64,000 bases of DNA from Desmodesmus armatus. Its lineage: Eukaryota; Chlorophyta; Chlorophyceae; Sphaeropleales; Scenedesmaceae. The translations under genes were made by a program, and so were the position numbers. The DNA lies in the NCBI GenBank assembly GCA_007449985.2, contig VIIQ02000002.1, forward strand, positions 806,001 through 870,000, written 5' to 3'. Positions 28,928-39,800 of the stretch are shown in pieces; within the stretch, counting starts at the first letter, position 1; each line of letters begins with the position of its first letter. The notes beneath the pieces are model-generated. The model saw only the letters and a program-made list of their open reading frames with translations, did not search any database and was not told where the DNA came from.

Positions 28928-30016
28928 GCAGCTGCAGCAGCAATTACTGCAGCAGCGCCCGGGGCAGCTGGTTGGATAGCAGCAGCATAACTTCCAGAAG
29001 TCGCTGCTGCCCACTCAGTTGTCCCGTAGCAGCTGGCCCCCCTGCTTATTGCAGGCAGCCACCGCCCTCCTTGTGGTGTGCACCCCTTGTGCGGCTGTTG
29101 TGTGAGCGACAGCGCCTCGTATAGGTTGGGTGTGCGTCTGGCAGGTCAGCTGCATGCTATTGCCACAGCAGCCTGCAGCAGCCGTGCAGCTCAACGCGGT
29201 TGACATAGCTGGCAGTGCGTGCTGTAGCTTCGCAGTGTTCCGCATGGGGTGTCTTCCCCGTGTGGTGTATTGCATGTCTGTGTTTTCAGTTGTGCAATGG
29301 CTGTTGTAGATAGGCTTGTGCCGCGGGTGTGCCGCCCCGGCTGGCTTTCGGTCGCAACTGTTGTGTACATAGGAGAGATCCAATTTAAGCGGCAGTAACA
29401 GGCCCTGCTGCCACTGGCATATCTTTCCGGAGCCTCTCTGTGAGGCGTGGGTGGTTGTGTTGGTTGTGACTGGTGAATAGAGTGCTGCCGCTGCATGTGC
29501 ATATCTAGGGGCATGCAGGAGCTGCAATAAGCTGCCAAGGTGGTCCCAAATTACATGCAGGTGGCGCGTCTGTGCGCACAGAGCAGAGCTTGTCAGAGGT
29601 CAGCAACATACTGTTGAGTGTTTCGTTGTTTTTTTGGACTGGCGTGCAGTTCAAGCTGCAGGATGGTGTGGGTGTGCACTTGTAACACCGATCTGAGTGG
29701 ATGTGGACGGACTGCTAACGGTTGGGGTGTTGAGGATAAGTCTTGTGAAAGCTTGAGACAGTATTCTGACAAACTGCCTCAGTGTCCAGTCAGGTTGGGC
29801 TCATCAATCAACTTTGGCTGTGGGTATTCAACAGCCTCTGCGATCTTACTACAACAGCCTCTGCGATCTTGCTACAACATCCTCATGTGTCAGGGTTGCA
29901 CAAACCTATCGCTCAGCAGTTTCAGCCAGCCCAACTGCGCCCCTGCAACAAACATGTAGCCGCGGGTGCACGACAGACCTGCTGTGAGGCCTATGGGTAA
30001 CAGTCCCCCCCCCCCC
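28928..30016. other. HSP70 3' UTR and flank
   Basis: It holds the 3' UTR of HSP70; a TGTAA signal occurs at about 29681. A 23-bp tandem repeat (CAACAGCCTCTGCGATCTT) lies at 29829-29874 in two copies. The interval ends in a C homopolymer (30005-30016) that abuts the next element. No gene is seen. Confidence 0.5.
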
Positions 30017-30806
30017 AAGGGGGCGCTGACTCCCCTAACTCCCTGTCCCAACCCTTGGGGCGGAGGGGTAATTGGTGGAAGTTAGTGATTCTGATTGCAC
30101 AGCTGTATTGTACGTGGTCTGAAGGGGCCAATGCAACATAGTGGAAATTTAACTTCTGTTAACTCCCAACTTCCCTGGTGTAGGCGGGTTTCCCTTGAAT
30201 TTGAACTCCCAACTTCCCCCCAAAAGACCCTCATCAGGGAGTTAGGGGGAGTTAGGGACCCAATCAAGGGAGTTAGCATTGGCATGTCGCAAGGGTTATT
30301 TCCCGCCTTCTTTTGGACACAGGCTCCACCCACTATTGTCTCAACCATTGGCAACTGCCCACACAGCCACTCACAGCCCAGGTTCACAGTGAACAGCTTG
30401 CTGCCAAGCCCACCAGTCACTGGCAGTGCCACATACAACCTTACATACAAGCCACGGCGGAGCCTGGGGGACCCCTGGCCCTCACAGGTGCACCTCCTGT
30501 GTTCTGTGCAGCTAACTCCCCCAACTCCCCGGCTAACTCCCCTAACTCCCTGCGCATGCCTTGCCACTAACTGCCACTAACTCCCAACTTCCCTGGTTTA
30601 GGCGGGTTTCCCTTGAAATTTAACTCCCAACTCCCACCGATATCCGCCCATTTTTGGAAATATTTGGAAGTTAGTGGGAGTTAGTATACCAATAGCCTTG
30701 CGAGACTGATTACACTTTATCTGTCATTTTATATTCACTAACTCCCACCATTTACCCCTCTGCCCCAAGGGTTGGGACAGGGAGTTGGGGGAGTCAGCGC
30801 CCCCTT
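30017..30806. mobile_element. Long-TIR non-autonomous DNA element, 790 bp
   Basis: The outer 72 bp at each end (30017-30088 and 30735-30806) are inverted copies with only four mismatches, beginning AAGGGGGCGCTGACTCCC. Inside, a direct repeat of about 55-58 bp starting TAACTCCCAACTTCCCTGG occurs at about 30160-30217 and 30578-30632. GGAGTTAG/CTAACTCC motifs are scattered in both orientations. Both flanks are C homopolymers, so a target-site duplication of eight or nine C is possible but cannot be proven. No transposase is encoded. A long-TIR, MULE-like or foldback origin is inference. Confidence 0.8.
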
Positions 30807-31172
30807 CCCCCCCCCCCCCCCACACACACACCCACCACCACTACAGTGCTACTTGTAGTAGCCATGCGCAGCACAAACCCACCAACATAGTCTCTGGTGC
30901 CATTCTGGATGCCTCAGCCACACTTGTCTTCGTTGTGCAGGCCCAGTGCAGGTCACCCTTCTCACACCTGCAAATACCTGCACCCTGTCCTGCAGGTAAA
31001 TCGTCGAGAGCGGCCCTCCAGATGACGTTACCTACTCCTATCAAATCGAGAGAAACGATACGCTCTTTAGACTGCTGCAGGAGGTTGAACTGGACTTCGG
31101 TTGTGTTCGCAAGCGCTTTTTGTCTGTGCTGGTCGTGTTGGTCTTCATCACTGACTGTACAGACAGTAAATC
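30807..31172. promoter_or_regulatory. C-run and 5' flank of the IWS1 gene
   Basis: It starts with a C homopolymer and a short (CA)n run at 30821-30830, then holds the presumed promoter and 5' UTR of the IWS1-like gene. No other feature is seen. Confidence 0.4.
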
Positions 31173-34100
31173 ATGGCAAATATCTTTGACGAGGAGGAGA
31201 ATGACCTGCTTGAGCCAGCAGCAGAGGTGCGGGGTGGTGTCAGAGGCTTGCTTCTGCATGTGCCTTTTCTGGCCTACTGCACCCCTAGGCTGTGCCTAAA
31301 CTGGGCTTGAAACCCACAGGAGCAGAATGAGCAACTAGAGGACTGGCTGGAGGGCCCGGATGACTTGCCAACCCTGGATGGTCCTGGTGACGACGACCCC
31401 TATGACCCAGAGGCAGAGGAGGAGCCAGTGCAGCCAGAGCCTGCCCCACCACAGCGCGACCCGGTGGCAGACAGGCGGGCTGCACTGCTGGCATTGGCCA
31501 AGCGGGTAGGCAGGGTCAAGGCCAGCAGGGGTATGAACCTGTCCACAGCAACAGCAGCAGCAGCACAGCTTGCTCACTTGCACCAGTTCTGCATGGCACC
31601 ACGGCCCTGCTTTCAGTGTTCTGGATGAATATGACAGTCTCTCCTGGCTGCGGGCATTCTCTTTGGGCCCAGGGAATGCGGTTAGGGGCGCACCATTTCC
31701 TGCACTGCTTCCTTTCCATCGCCCTGTGTGGTGTACCCCTGTGCTGCCTGCAGCAAGGAGCAGGTGGTGATGAGGGCAGCAAGAAGAAGAAAGCCAGGAA
31801 AGACAAGCGGGACAAGCAGCAGGAGCAGCAAGGCAGCAGACCCAAGCGCATGAGGCAGCAGGGGGCAGCAGAGCCAGAGGGCGACCCAGGCAGCAAGCGG
31901 CCGCGCGGGTACGCTGCAGAGCTGCCAGAGGACGCATACCAGGAGACAGCAGATGACAAGAACTTCATTGATGACGATGGTGGGTAGGGTGTCTCATCAG
32001 GGCGACTATCTGGATGGCATGCCAAATCATACACCAGCAGCCAGCAAGGCACATCTGAGGCCTGTGTTGTCCTCTGGTGTGGAAGGGTCCTCAAGACCAG
32101 AGCTGCTGCTAGTGCAGCACATCCTGCTTCCATGCTGGCAGCCAGCATGTGAACTACACGACGCGTGTTGCTCAACTGCTGCGCTGGCTGTGTGCATGCT
32201 GCTGTGGTCTGCTGCCGCAGGTGTGCCTGAGGATGAGCGCTATGAGGGTGATGACCTGGAGGTGCTGGCACGCGCTGAGGAGGCAGAGGAGGCAGCACCA
32301 GGGGAGGAGGAGGTGCGCACAGGCAGCACCCTGCACCCCAACCAGCTCCTGCAGCTTGGTCAACTTTGAAAGTTGACTTCCAGACACTGCATGGTGTGGC
32401 GCAGGGGTTTCCCTCCTGCAGTGTGCAAGCCTGGGCGATTTCCTGTCTCTTGGACCCCAAGGTCGGGGTTAGCAGGCGTCATGCCTTACTGTGCTGCATT
32501 GTGTTGTGCTGGGCTGTGCAGGACGGTGAGCCGCTGGGCCTCATTGACGAGGTCATCAGGAGCCGCAAGCGCAAGAGGAAGGCCAGCGATGAGCAGATTG
32601 ACGCAGACGTGCACATGCTGGTGCAGCAGGTGAGGCACACTGGGATGGAGGGAGTGGGTGGCTTGTCTTGTAGGTGTGGGCGGGTCGGTGAATGCTGTGC
32701 GGCAGCTGTGTGGCATTGCAACAAAATGATTATCACATTGGGAAGGTTTTTGTAAGCATCAGTAGTGTGTGCTGTGATGGGCGTGTAGTGCACGGCAAGG
32801 AGGTGTTCCAGATCATGTGACGGGGCGGCAGGTGGTGCGCAGTCGCATGACAATTGGCCGATACTTACAGTAAGTGGTATTGAGCTTGTGCTGACCCTGT
32901 TGGTGTGCTGCAGATGACTGCGTGTGCCAAGAAGGATGCTGAGACCATGTCCAAGGCGGAGAAGAAGCCAGCCACAGCCAAGTTCCAGGCACTCAAGAAC
33001 GTAAGCAACCACACACACCCAAGTTCAGTTCCCTGGTTGCTGCAGTCGCCCTTGTTGCAGTCGTGATAGCGCGCAGTGAATGCGTCACACGCGCACAGCT
33101 GCACCAGGCACTTTTGGCTGTATGGCATTCAGGCATCTGCGCTGTCAGCGGCTGATTGTTTGATGTGCTGTGCTGCTGCTGTGCAGGTGAATGAGCTGCT
33201 GAGGCAGCGCAGCCACCACGAGTCCTTCGTCCAGCAGGGCGGCCTGGTGGCCATGGCACAGTAAGCACCAGCGCTGCAGCCGCATGCACTGCTCTGCCGC
33301 TGGTCCCTGCTCTGCATCCTTGCTGCACGCATCACCACACCCTGTTCCTGCTGAGTAGTATTTCTCCCCCAATTTCACTCCATTCCTGACGATGGCACCC
33401 ATAGCCCGTCCTGCACCCGGAGGATGCACTGTCCACACCCCAAGGCTGCACTGTGTCCACTGCCCATTGACCCTCTACATTGCTCCTGCCCTGCGCCTCT
33501 CTCACCCCTGTTGTGCAGCTGGCTGCGGCCCTACAGCAACGGCGCGCTGCCGCTGCTTCAGATCCGCGACACGCTGGTTGACCTGCTGCAGCTGATGAAC
33601 CTGGACACCAGCAACCTGTACACGCGCGAGAAGCTGGAGCAGAGCGAGCTGGGCAAGATCATCATGTTCTATGAGAAGAACCCGCACGAGAAGTCAAGTA
33701 GGTGGCACCCCTTTTTTACCTATGTGTGGTGTTCGTTTGGCAGCCTGTGCTGAGCCTAGTTGTTCTGGGGCTTGTTGTTGCAAACAGGTCATGCTTGGTG
33801 GAATAGCATTGAAAGCTGTGTGCTCACACATGAGCAGTGTCGGCAGTGTCCCATTAGCTGTGGCAGTGTGCTTCCGGACATGTTTGTGGGTCAAGGGATG
33901 ACAATGCGGTGGCAGTGACAATGGCCTTGTAATCGATCTGAGACCACTGTCTGTGCTTGGCCCTGTCCTGCTGTTTTTCTGTGCTCGCAGTGGCGCTCAA
34001 GACAAAGTGCCGGGACCTCATTTTGGAGTGGTCTGCCCCTATCTTTGCTGACCCGGACGCAGAGCTGCGCAAGAAGCGGCTGAGGGAGCGCGAGCACAGG

Positions 34101-35194
34101 TCAGTGCACAGTGACTCGCGTGCATCATGAAATTGCAAAGCCTCTCCCTTCAGCATCTCTTGTGGACAGCAAACACCAAGGCAGCTTGACCGTGCGCTGC
34201 ATGTGGCCGTGTGCATGCGATTTATCAGTGTGTCTGCTGAGGTGGAGTCAGACCAATTGTGGTGTGTGACTGTGTGCTGTGGTTGCTGTGTGCAGGCAGC
34301 GCTCAGGGCGTGAGCGGGAGGAGCGGCAGCGCATTGAGGAGCGGGAGTCAGCGCAGGCAGAGAAGCGCAGGAAGGCCAAGGAGGGCGAGGATGGCTTCAG
34401 GTAGGCTGGCTGACACACATGTTGGAGCTGTCGGCTTGTGCAGCCTGGCGTTGCTGTTGTGAGAGGTGGCGTACCGCTGCTGACTGAGGGGGCAGCGGTA
34501 CGCAACTGAATGAGGGGGTGCATTTGGGGAGTAGCGTGTCATGCGCAGCCTGCTGGTGGATTCAGCAGCGCTTGATCATCAACATGCACCCTGCCACTCC
34601 CCTGTTGCCAGCGGTAGACGCCTGGTGTAGGTCATCGGGCATCCAATCATCCTTGAACTCAGGGTTGGGCCGTTGCTGCGTGCTTCTTGTATGCAGGACC
34701 CGCGCAGCAGTGCCCCAGCCAAGCAGGATGGACTTTGTGATCAACCCAGGCAGCAGGAGTGAGGACATGCACAGGCCAGGCATCCAGCCAGGAGCAAAGA
34801 GCGGCAAGCCCAAGGTGGGGATGCACAGCTGGCCTGAGAAGCAGCTGATGCGCCTGTCACAAACACTGCTCCTCAAACTCCTCACCACACACACAGCCCA
34901 CAGCCAGCTGACTGTAGGGCAGACAGCAGCAGACTACCCATAAATGCACTATCCGCCTTGTGCGAACAGCAGCAGCAGTGCGTGCTTGCCTCTCAGTGAG
35001 GGCACATGTCTGCCTGTGTGCTGAAACTAGCGCTGTGTGTGCTGGCACTCAAGCAAGGTCTTGCATGTGTGTGCGCGTGTGTTCCGCAGAGCCCCATGCC
35101 CGAGGCGCTGCAGAAGGCTCTGAACTCCAAGAAGCGTGGGAACAAGGACCGCTTTGGTGGCATGAGCGTTGAGGGCCGTGGCATTATCATCTGA
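31173..35194 (+). CDS. IWS1: IWS1/SPN1-like transcription elongation factor
   Basis: IWS1 (yeast Spn1) binds SPT6 and RNA polymerase II and links elongation with mRNA processing and chromatin. Exons: 31173-31226, 31320-31530, about 31764-31979, 32221-32312, 32522-32629, 32914-33000, 33187-33260, 33519-33697, 33991-34099, 34296-34400, 34697-34814 and 35090-35194, about 485 aa. The acceptor of exon 3 could be 31758 instead of 31764. The N-terminal 160 residues are acidic with Lys-rich blocks, as in the family. The TFIIS N-terminal (LW) domain spans about residues 230-380 and contains LVAMAHWLRPYSNGALPLLQ, IRDTLVDLLQLMNLD, ELGKIIMFYEKNPHE and CRDLILEWSAPIF. The C-terminus (PSRMDFVINPGSRS ... NKDRFGGMSVEGRGIII) also matches plant IWS1 tails. 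Nuclear location is expected. Confidence 0.92.
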
Positions 35195-35273
35195 GGGGCC
35201 CTGTCAGGGAGGGAGGCTGCAGCACCACTTGGCACAGATGCAGTGCTTGTGGTTGGAGAGATCTTGTGCAGTG

Positions 35274-35951
35274 CAGGGGTGTACGTTTTCAGGTTTTTCA
35301 GGTCTCGGGAAGCAATTTCATGAAAATATGAAATTTACTGAAAATTTCAGATGGAAAGTGAAAAAGTGAAAGACAGACGGCAGGCAGCAGCAGCAGGTGT
35401 AGATCCACAAGGATGTATGGCTGGTGGGCACGTACAAGCTGTCGCTGATGTGTCTGAATGTTGCAGTATGTCACAGACTTGCAGGTGACTTCATGTACAT
35501 GCAGACAGTACAGCACTGTGAGTCAGTGCTGATCAACTCATCTGGTGATCAACTGAGGTCAACCGCAAAGCATGCTCCCCGGAAGCACTACAACTCCCCT
35601 GGCACTAGATTAATTGTGCCAGTTGCATCTCCCGCATTGGCAGCTGCGAAGGAGTCCCTACAAGCCCTTTCATGTAGCTGCACCATCCATCCATGGACGG
35701 CACCAAGCGGTTGTGCTGCACCACTATGCTGGTTCCATGTGGCCTGTATGTACATAGTATGTTCCCTATGATGTAACCAATCGATAGCAGCTGTTCCAGG
35801 CGGTGAGGGAGGGGTCCAGCAGCTGCTGCAGTAGTGCAGAGCACTGCCAGAAGGCATTTTTCAAAATTTCACCCAGATGTAAGGGCACTGTTGGGGGGTT
35901 CAGTGAAATTTCACACATGAAAATTCGGAAAAGTGAAACGGTACATCCCTG
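35274..35951. mobile_element. Non-autonomous hAT-like element (MITE), 678 bp
   Basis: A perfect 8-bp duplication GTGCAGTG flanks it (35266-35273 and 35952-35959). The left end is CAGGGGTGTACGTTTTCA and the right end, read inward, is CAGGGATGTACCGTTTCA: 15 of 18 bases match. The subterminal regions are AT-rich with repeated TTTCA/TGAAA words. The middle 500 bp has no transposase motif. It lies about 80 bp past the IWS1 stop, so the IWS1 3' UTR may run into it. Confidence 0.88.
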
Positions 35952-36868
35952 GTGCAGTGTTCCATGTGATCTGGCAGCCGCATCCCCTTGGACAGGCTGC
36001 AGCAGACATCCGGGTATTGTTCAGGGTAGGGTGTGTTTGTGCTGGGGGTGGATGTGTGGTTGGCTTACTTGCCCAAGGCAAAGTGCCCTGGCAGGCAAGC
36101 TCTCAGAGCAGCAGTATAGGCAGCAATACATGAGAGTCCAGAGTTGTGCAGGCAGGGAATTGCTTTGTGCTGGTGAGCCATGTTGCAGCAGCAGTGGTAG
36201 GGATCTGGTACGAGAGCCAAGCAGATTTTCAGCGGGTACATCATTGCACTGAGCGTCATGCCAGTGCATGTATCTGCAGCCAGTCCTGCGGATTGTGCAG
36301 TGCATTGACAGTGTGTCAAGCCAGGCTGTGTTCGGGATGTTGTGCAGGGGTGTGGAAGTAGGTAGGGTTTTTGACTTGGCCAGGTGCCACTGCAGAAGTG
36401 GACGAAGTGAGGTGTAGTTGTACAGCATGGTGCAGGGCATCATTCCTGAGGAGCAGTGGGCCAAGTTTCTGCAGGGCTGCTGGCTGTTGTGGCACTACTC
36501 ACCAGTTGGCAGGCTAGTATCGGAGGAGAGTTGTCTTTTGGTGGTACTTGTTGGGATGGTAACTGTCACAGTGTCTGGCAGCAATGTGCGTGGTGTTACT
36601 ACTTCACAGAGCTGTTGCAGAGCTATTACAAAAAGCCCAGGTCTTTGGTCAGCCAACATACCCTGGGAAGCCTCAATAGCCAGTTGCACCAGTGCAAACC
36701 CATGCAGCTTGCTGGACAGCAAAATGTGCACATTGGTGCTCAAGATCAGAGGAGGGACCCCATGCCAGCTCAATAGGGACAGATTATAAAGCTGCAGAAG
36801 TTCAGCGCTTGCGCTCTCAATGTATGCTTGACCCAAGTCAGGTCAATCCCCAACTGGCAGGGCGTGTT
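35952..36868. other. Convergent intergenic interval after the MITE
   Basis: About 900 bp between the MITE and the stop of the ABC transporter gene. Short open frames exist (for example from 36427, MVQGIIPEEQWAKFLQGC) but none has splice or family support. Confidence 0.4.
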
Positions 36869-39800
36869 TCAGCCCTCCAATCCTGCTGCCAGCCGCTGCT
36901 TGTACTCCGCTGCTGTGTACTTTGCCCACACGCCCGATCCAGTCGACACCAACACATGGCTGTGCCACTCCAGCAGCTGCAGACGGTGCCCCACACTCAC
37001 AAAGCAGCTGCACACCTTGGCCATCAAGCCATACGCCACAGCTTCACTCTTGGGGTCCAGGGCGGCAGTAGCCTCATCCAGGAATGCCAGCAGGGGTGCA
37101 TGGAACAGCAGCCGTACCAGAGCCACCCGCTGCTGCTCCCCTAAGCTCAGCACAGACGCCCAGTCCACCTCTGCACCTAAACCAGCAGGGAAACGGTGCA
37201 GCAGGTGGCCCAGGCGCACAGATACCAACAGTGCCTGCAGCTGCTGGTCTATCATAGCTGCATCAGTGCTGCTGCAGATGTCAAGCACGCTGCTGCCCAC
37301 AGCTAGTGCTGCTGCTGAGGTTGGGGTTGAGGCAGGTAGCTCTGGATCAAAGCTGTGCCTGCTGCCGCCAACTGTGCTGCCGCTTCTCGTATGCCCAGCG
37401 CCCCGTTGCACAGCGCCAGAGGGCTTGACTGCTGTGCTGCTGCCTGCTGCCCTGCCACCTAGCAAAGGGCTGCTCTCTAGGCCGTCCTGCTGCTGCTCCG
37501 GGTCCTGCTGCTGTGGCTCAGGATGGTGTTGTGCAGCCAGGGGTCCTGTGCTGGTGTGGCTCGGCCAGACTTTGGGGCAGTCTGTTGGGAACAGCAGCTG
37601 CTGTCGCAAGCTACCGAGGGGCATGAAAGGTTTCTGCAGCACAGAGAGGCACCAGAGGACAACCAAAGCACAAGTCAGCACGGCGGCTGGGTATGGGTGG
37701 AGTGCCAGCCACAAAAGGCAGTGGCAGCCCAAGCCGACCGCAGCATACTGTTGGAAGCCGCCAGGGACTACGTGTATGTGCTGCAGTTTCATTATGACGA
37801 CAACGATCTGTGAAGAGTTGCAGCACTGCCAAAACCTATGCCCAGAACAAAGCATGGCCGCTCTCTTGACTCCCAGCCTGCGTTGTACGAGTGTCTTGTC
37901 CCTGTGTAAGGAGCCCACCACGTTGCTGTACAAGAGAACTACTGCCTCTGTTCACCTGCGGGAGGAAGAAGGGGCTGGCTGGCCCTCTGACAGTGCCTGA
38001 GCCCACCGTCCACAGCCCTGCAATGACGCGCAGCAGGCTGGACTTGCCACACCCTGAGGGGCCCATCACCAGCAGCGACTCGCCTGGGGCAGCGAGAGGA
38101 CAAGACAGGCAGACAGGTATGCAGGTCGGCAGGCAGGTAAGCAGCAACATGCAGTAAGCAGACATGCAGGTTGGCAGGCAGGCTCGCTAACAGGGGTGCT
38201 GGCTGGCCGGCACGCACAGCCTGCCAGGGGGTCCAGCGCGCTGCAGCACCCAGTCGTCTGATCAGGGGCGTCAGCATCATCAGCATGTGCAAGGTGAAGG
38301 GAGCCGCCCCTTCACAATCACTGCTGGTGAAGCCGTGATGTATGCCTGGTTGGCAGTCCTGCTGTGGTGTGACAAGCAGACTAGCAGCTAATTGTTCCCT
38401 GATCGTTCGCTGACTGGCCTTTCCTGTACAATGGGTGCACCAGCAAGCACCGCAGTGTTCCCTGAGTGTACTGTCAGTAAGCAATCCATCCAGCATGACA
38501 TAGCTGACCTGTACGTTGACTGTACACTGCCTGTACACACACACCTTTGGATGGTTGATGCATTGGCTGGATGCACTCACTCCCTGTGTCTACACACTCA
38601 CTGTGCTGCTTGACAAACCTGCTGACACACTCACCAGGCTGAAGCTGGAAGCTCAGGTCTTGACACACAACCGTCGCCTGGTGGTGGCGGCCCGGCACAC
38701 ACGCCGTCAAGCCCTCAACACTCAACCCCGGCACCGATCCATCCATCAGCCTCAAAACCCTGGACAGCCTGACATTGCCACCGCCGCCAAAGCCCTCGCC
38801 CACAACCCCATTGTTGATCCCTGAGAATTGACCATCCGTGGAATGCAGCAGCAGGGCCGTTTCAGCCCTGTCGGCGAGCTCAACATCGTGATCGCTGCGA
38901 TGTGTCTTGGACACATCAATCACTGTGCTGTCTTTAGCTGTTAGGAGTCCAGCAGCTGCCTGCAGCCCTTGCCCAGGCTGGCTGTGCCTGGGTGGGTTGC
39001 CAAAGCCGATGACGTTCCCGTCCCCTCCTGCGTCTATGTCTGCCGCCCTTAGTGCTGCCAGCAGTCCTGCCAGGCGGGCTGTCTCTGCTGCCAGTGAGCT
39101 GAGGTCCTCCATCTTCTCAAGGATGAGGCGGAGGGCCTCCTCCAGCACATTGAAGGCAAAGCTAGCCTGCAGGGCGAGGAGGGCGGCAGGCAGGAAAGCG
39201 GGCAGGAAGCGGCAGGCAGGCCGGTGGGGAGACAGCGGTGCAGCCATGCGCATGGAAGAAAGCGGGGTGCAGTACCTGATCATAGCCCAACCAAAGACCA
39301 CTCTGCAGCAGATGAATGAGGGTGTCTTTGCGCCTGACCTAATCAAGATGGAGGGTCATTGTATAGCCATGTTTGTTCAACGCAGCATGGTGGCCCTGCA
39401 GTGCAGGTGTCGCACCTGCGTCATGGTACCAAACTCGATGAGCCCAGCAAAGTACTCAGGGGCCAGCACCAGGCTCGGGATGAGGATGGTCGCGTACCTA
39501 GCTAGCGGGGGACAGGCAGACAAGGCGGCAGCAGCAACAGCTGCATCAGTGTCAAGCTGGCAGGCAGCACCACCTCAAAACGCAGCATGCGTCCTCCTTA
39601 CCAACCCCTTCCCATGCACACCATACTCCTTGACACACCCTGACAACATGATCGGACACTGTGGGAGGTTTCCAGCATGATCAACATGCTGTCAACATAA
39701 GCCTGCCACATGTCATACAGGACTCCTGCATAGTATGTGCGTGCAGCACACACATATATCCAGGAATCCGGTCAAGGGGTCCAGGCGTGCTGCCTCAGCC

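Noticed and set aside
36828..38000. 390-residue open frame on the plus strand
   Set aside because: It is antisense to the last exons of the ABC transporter, whose Walker, signature and switch motifs are clear. The antisense frame is Cys/Ser-rich without any domain.
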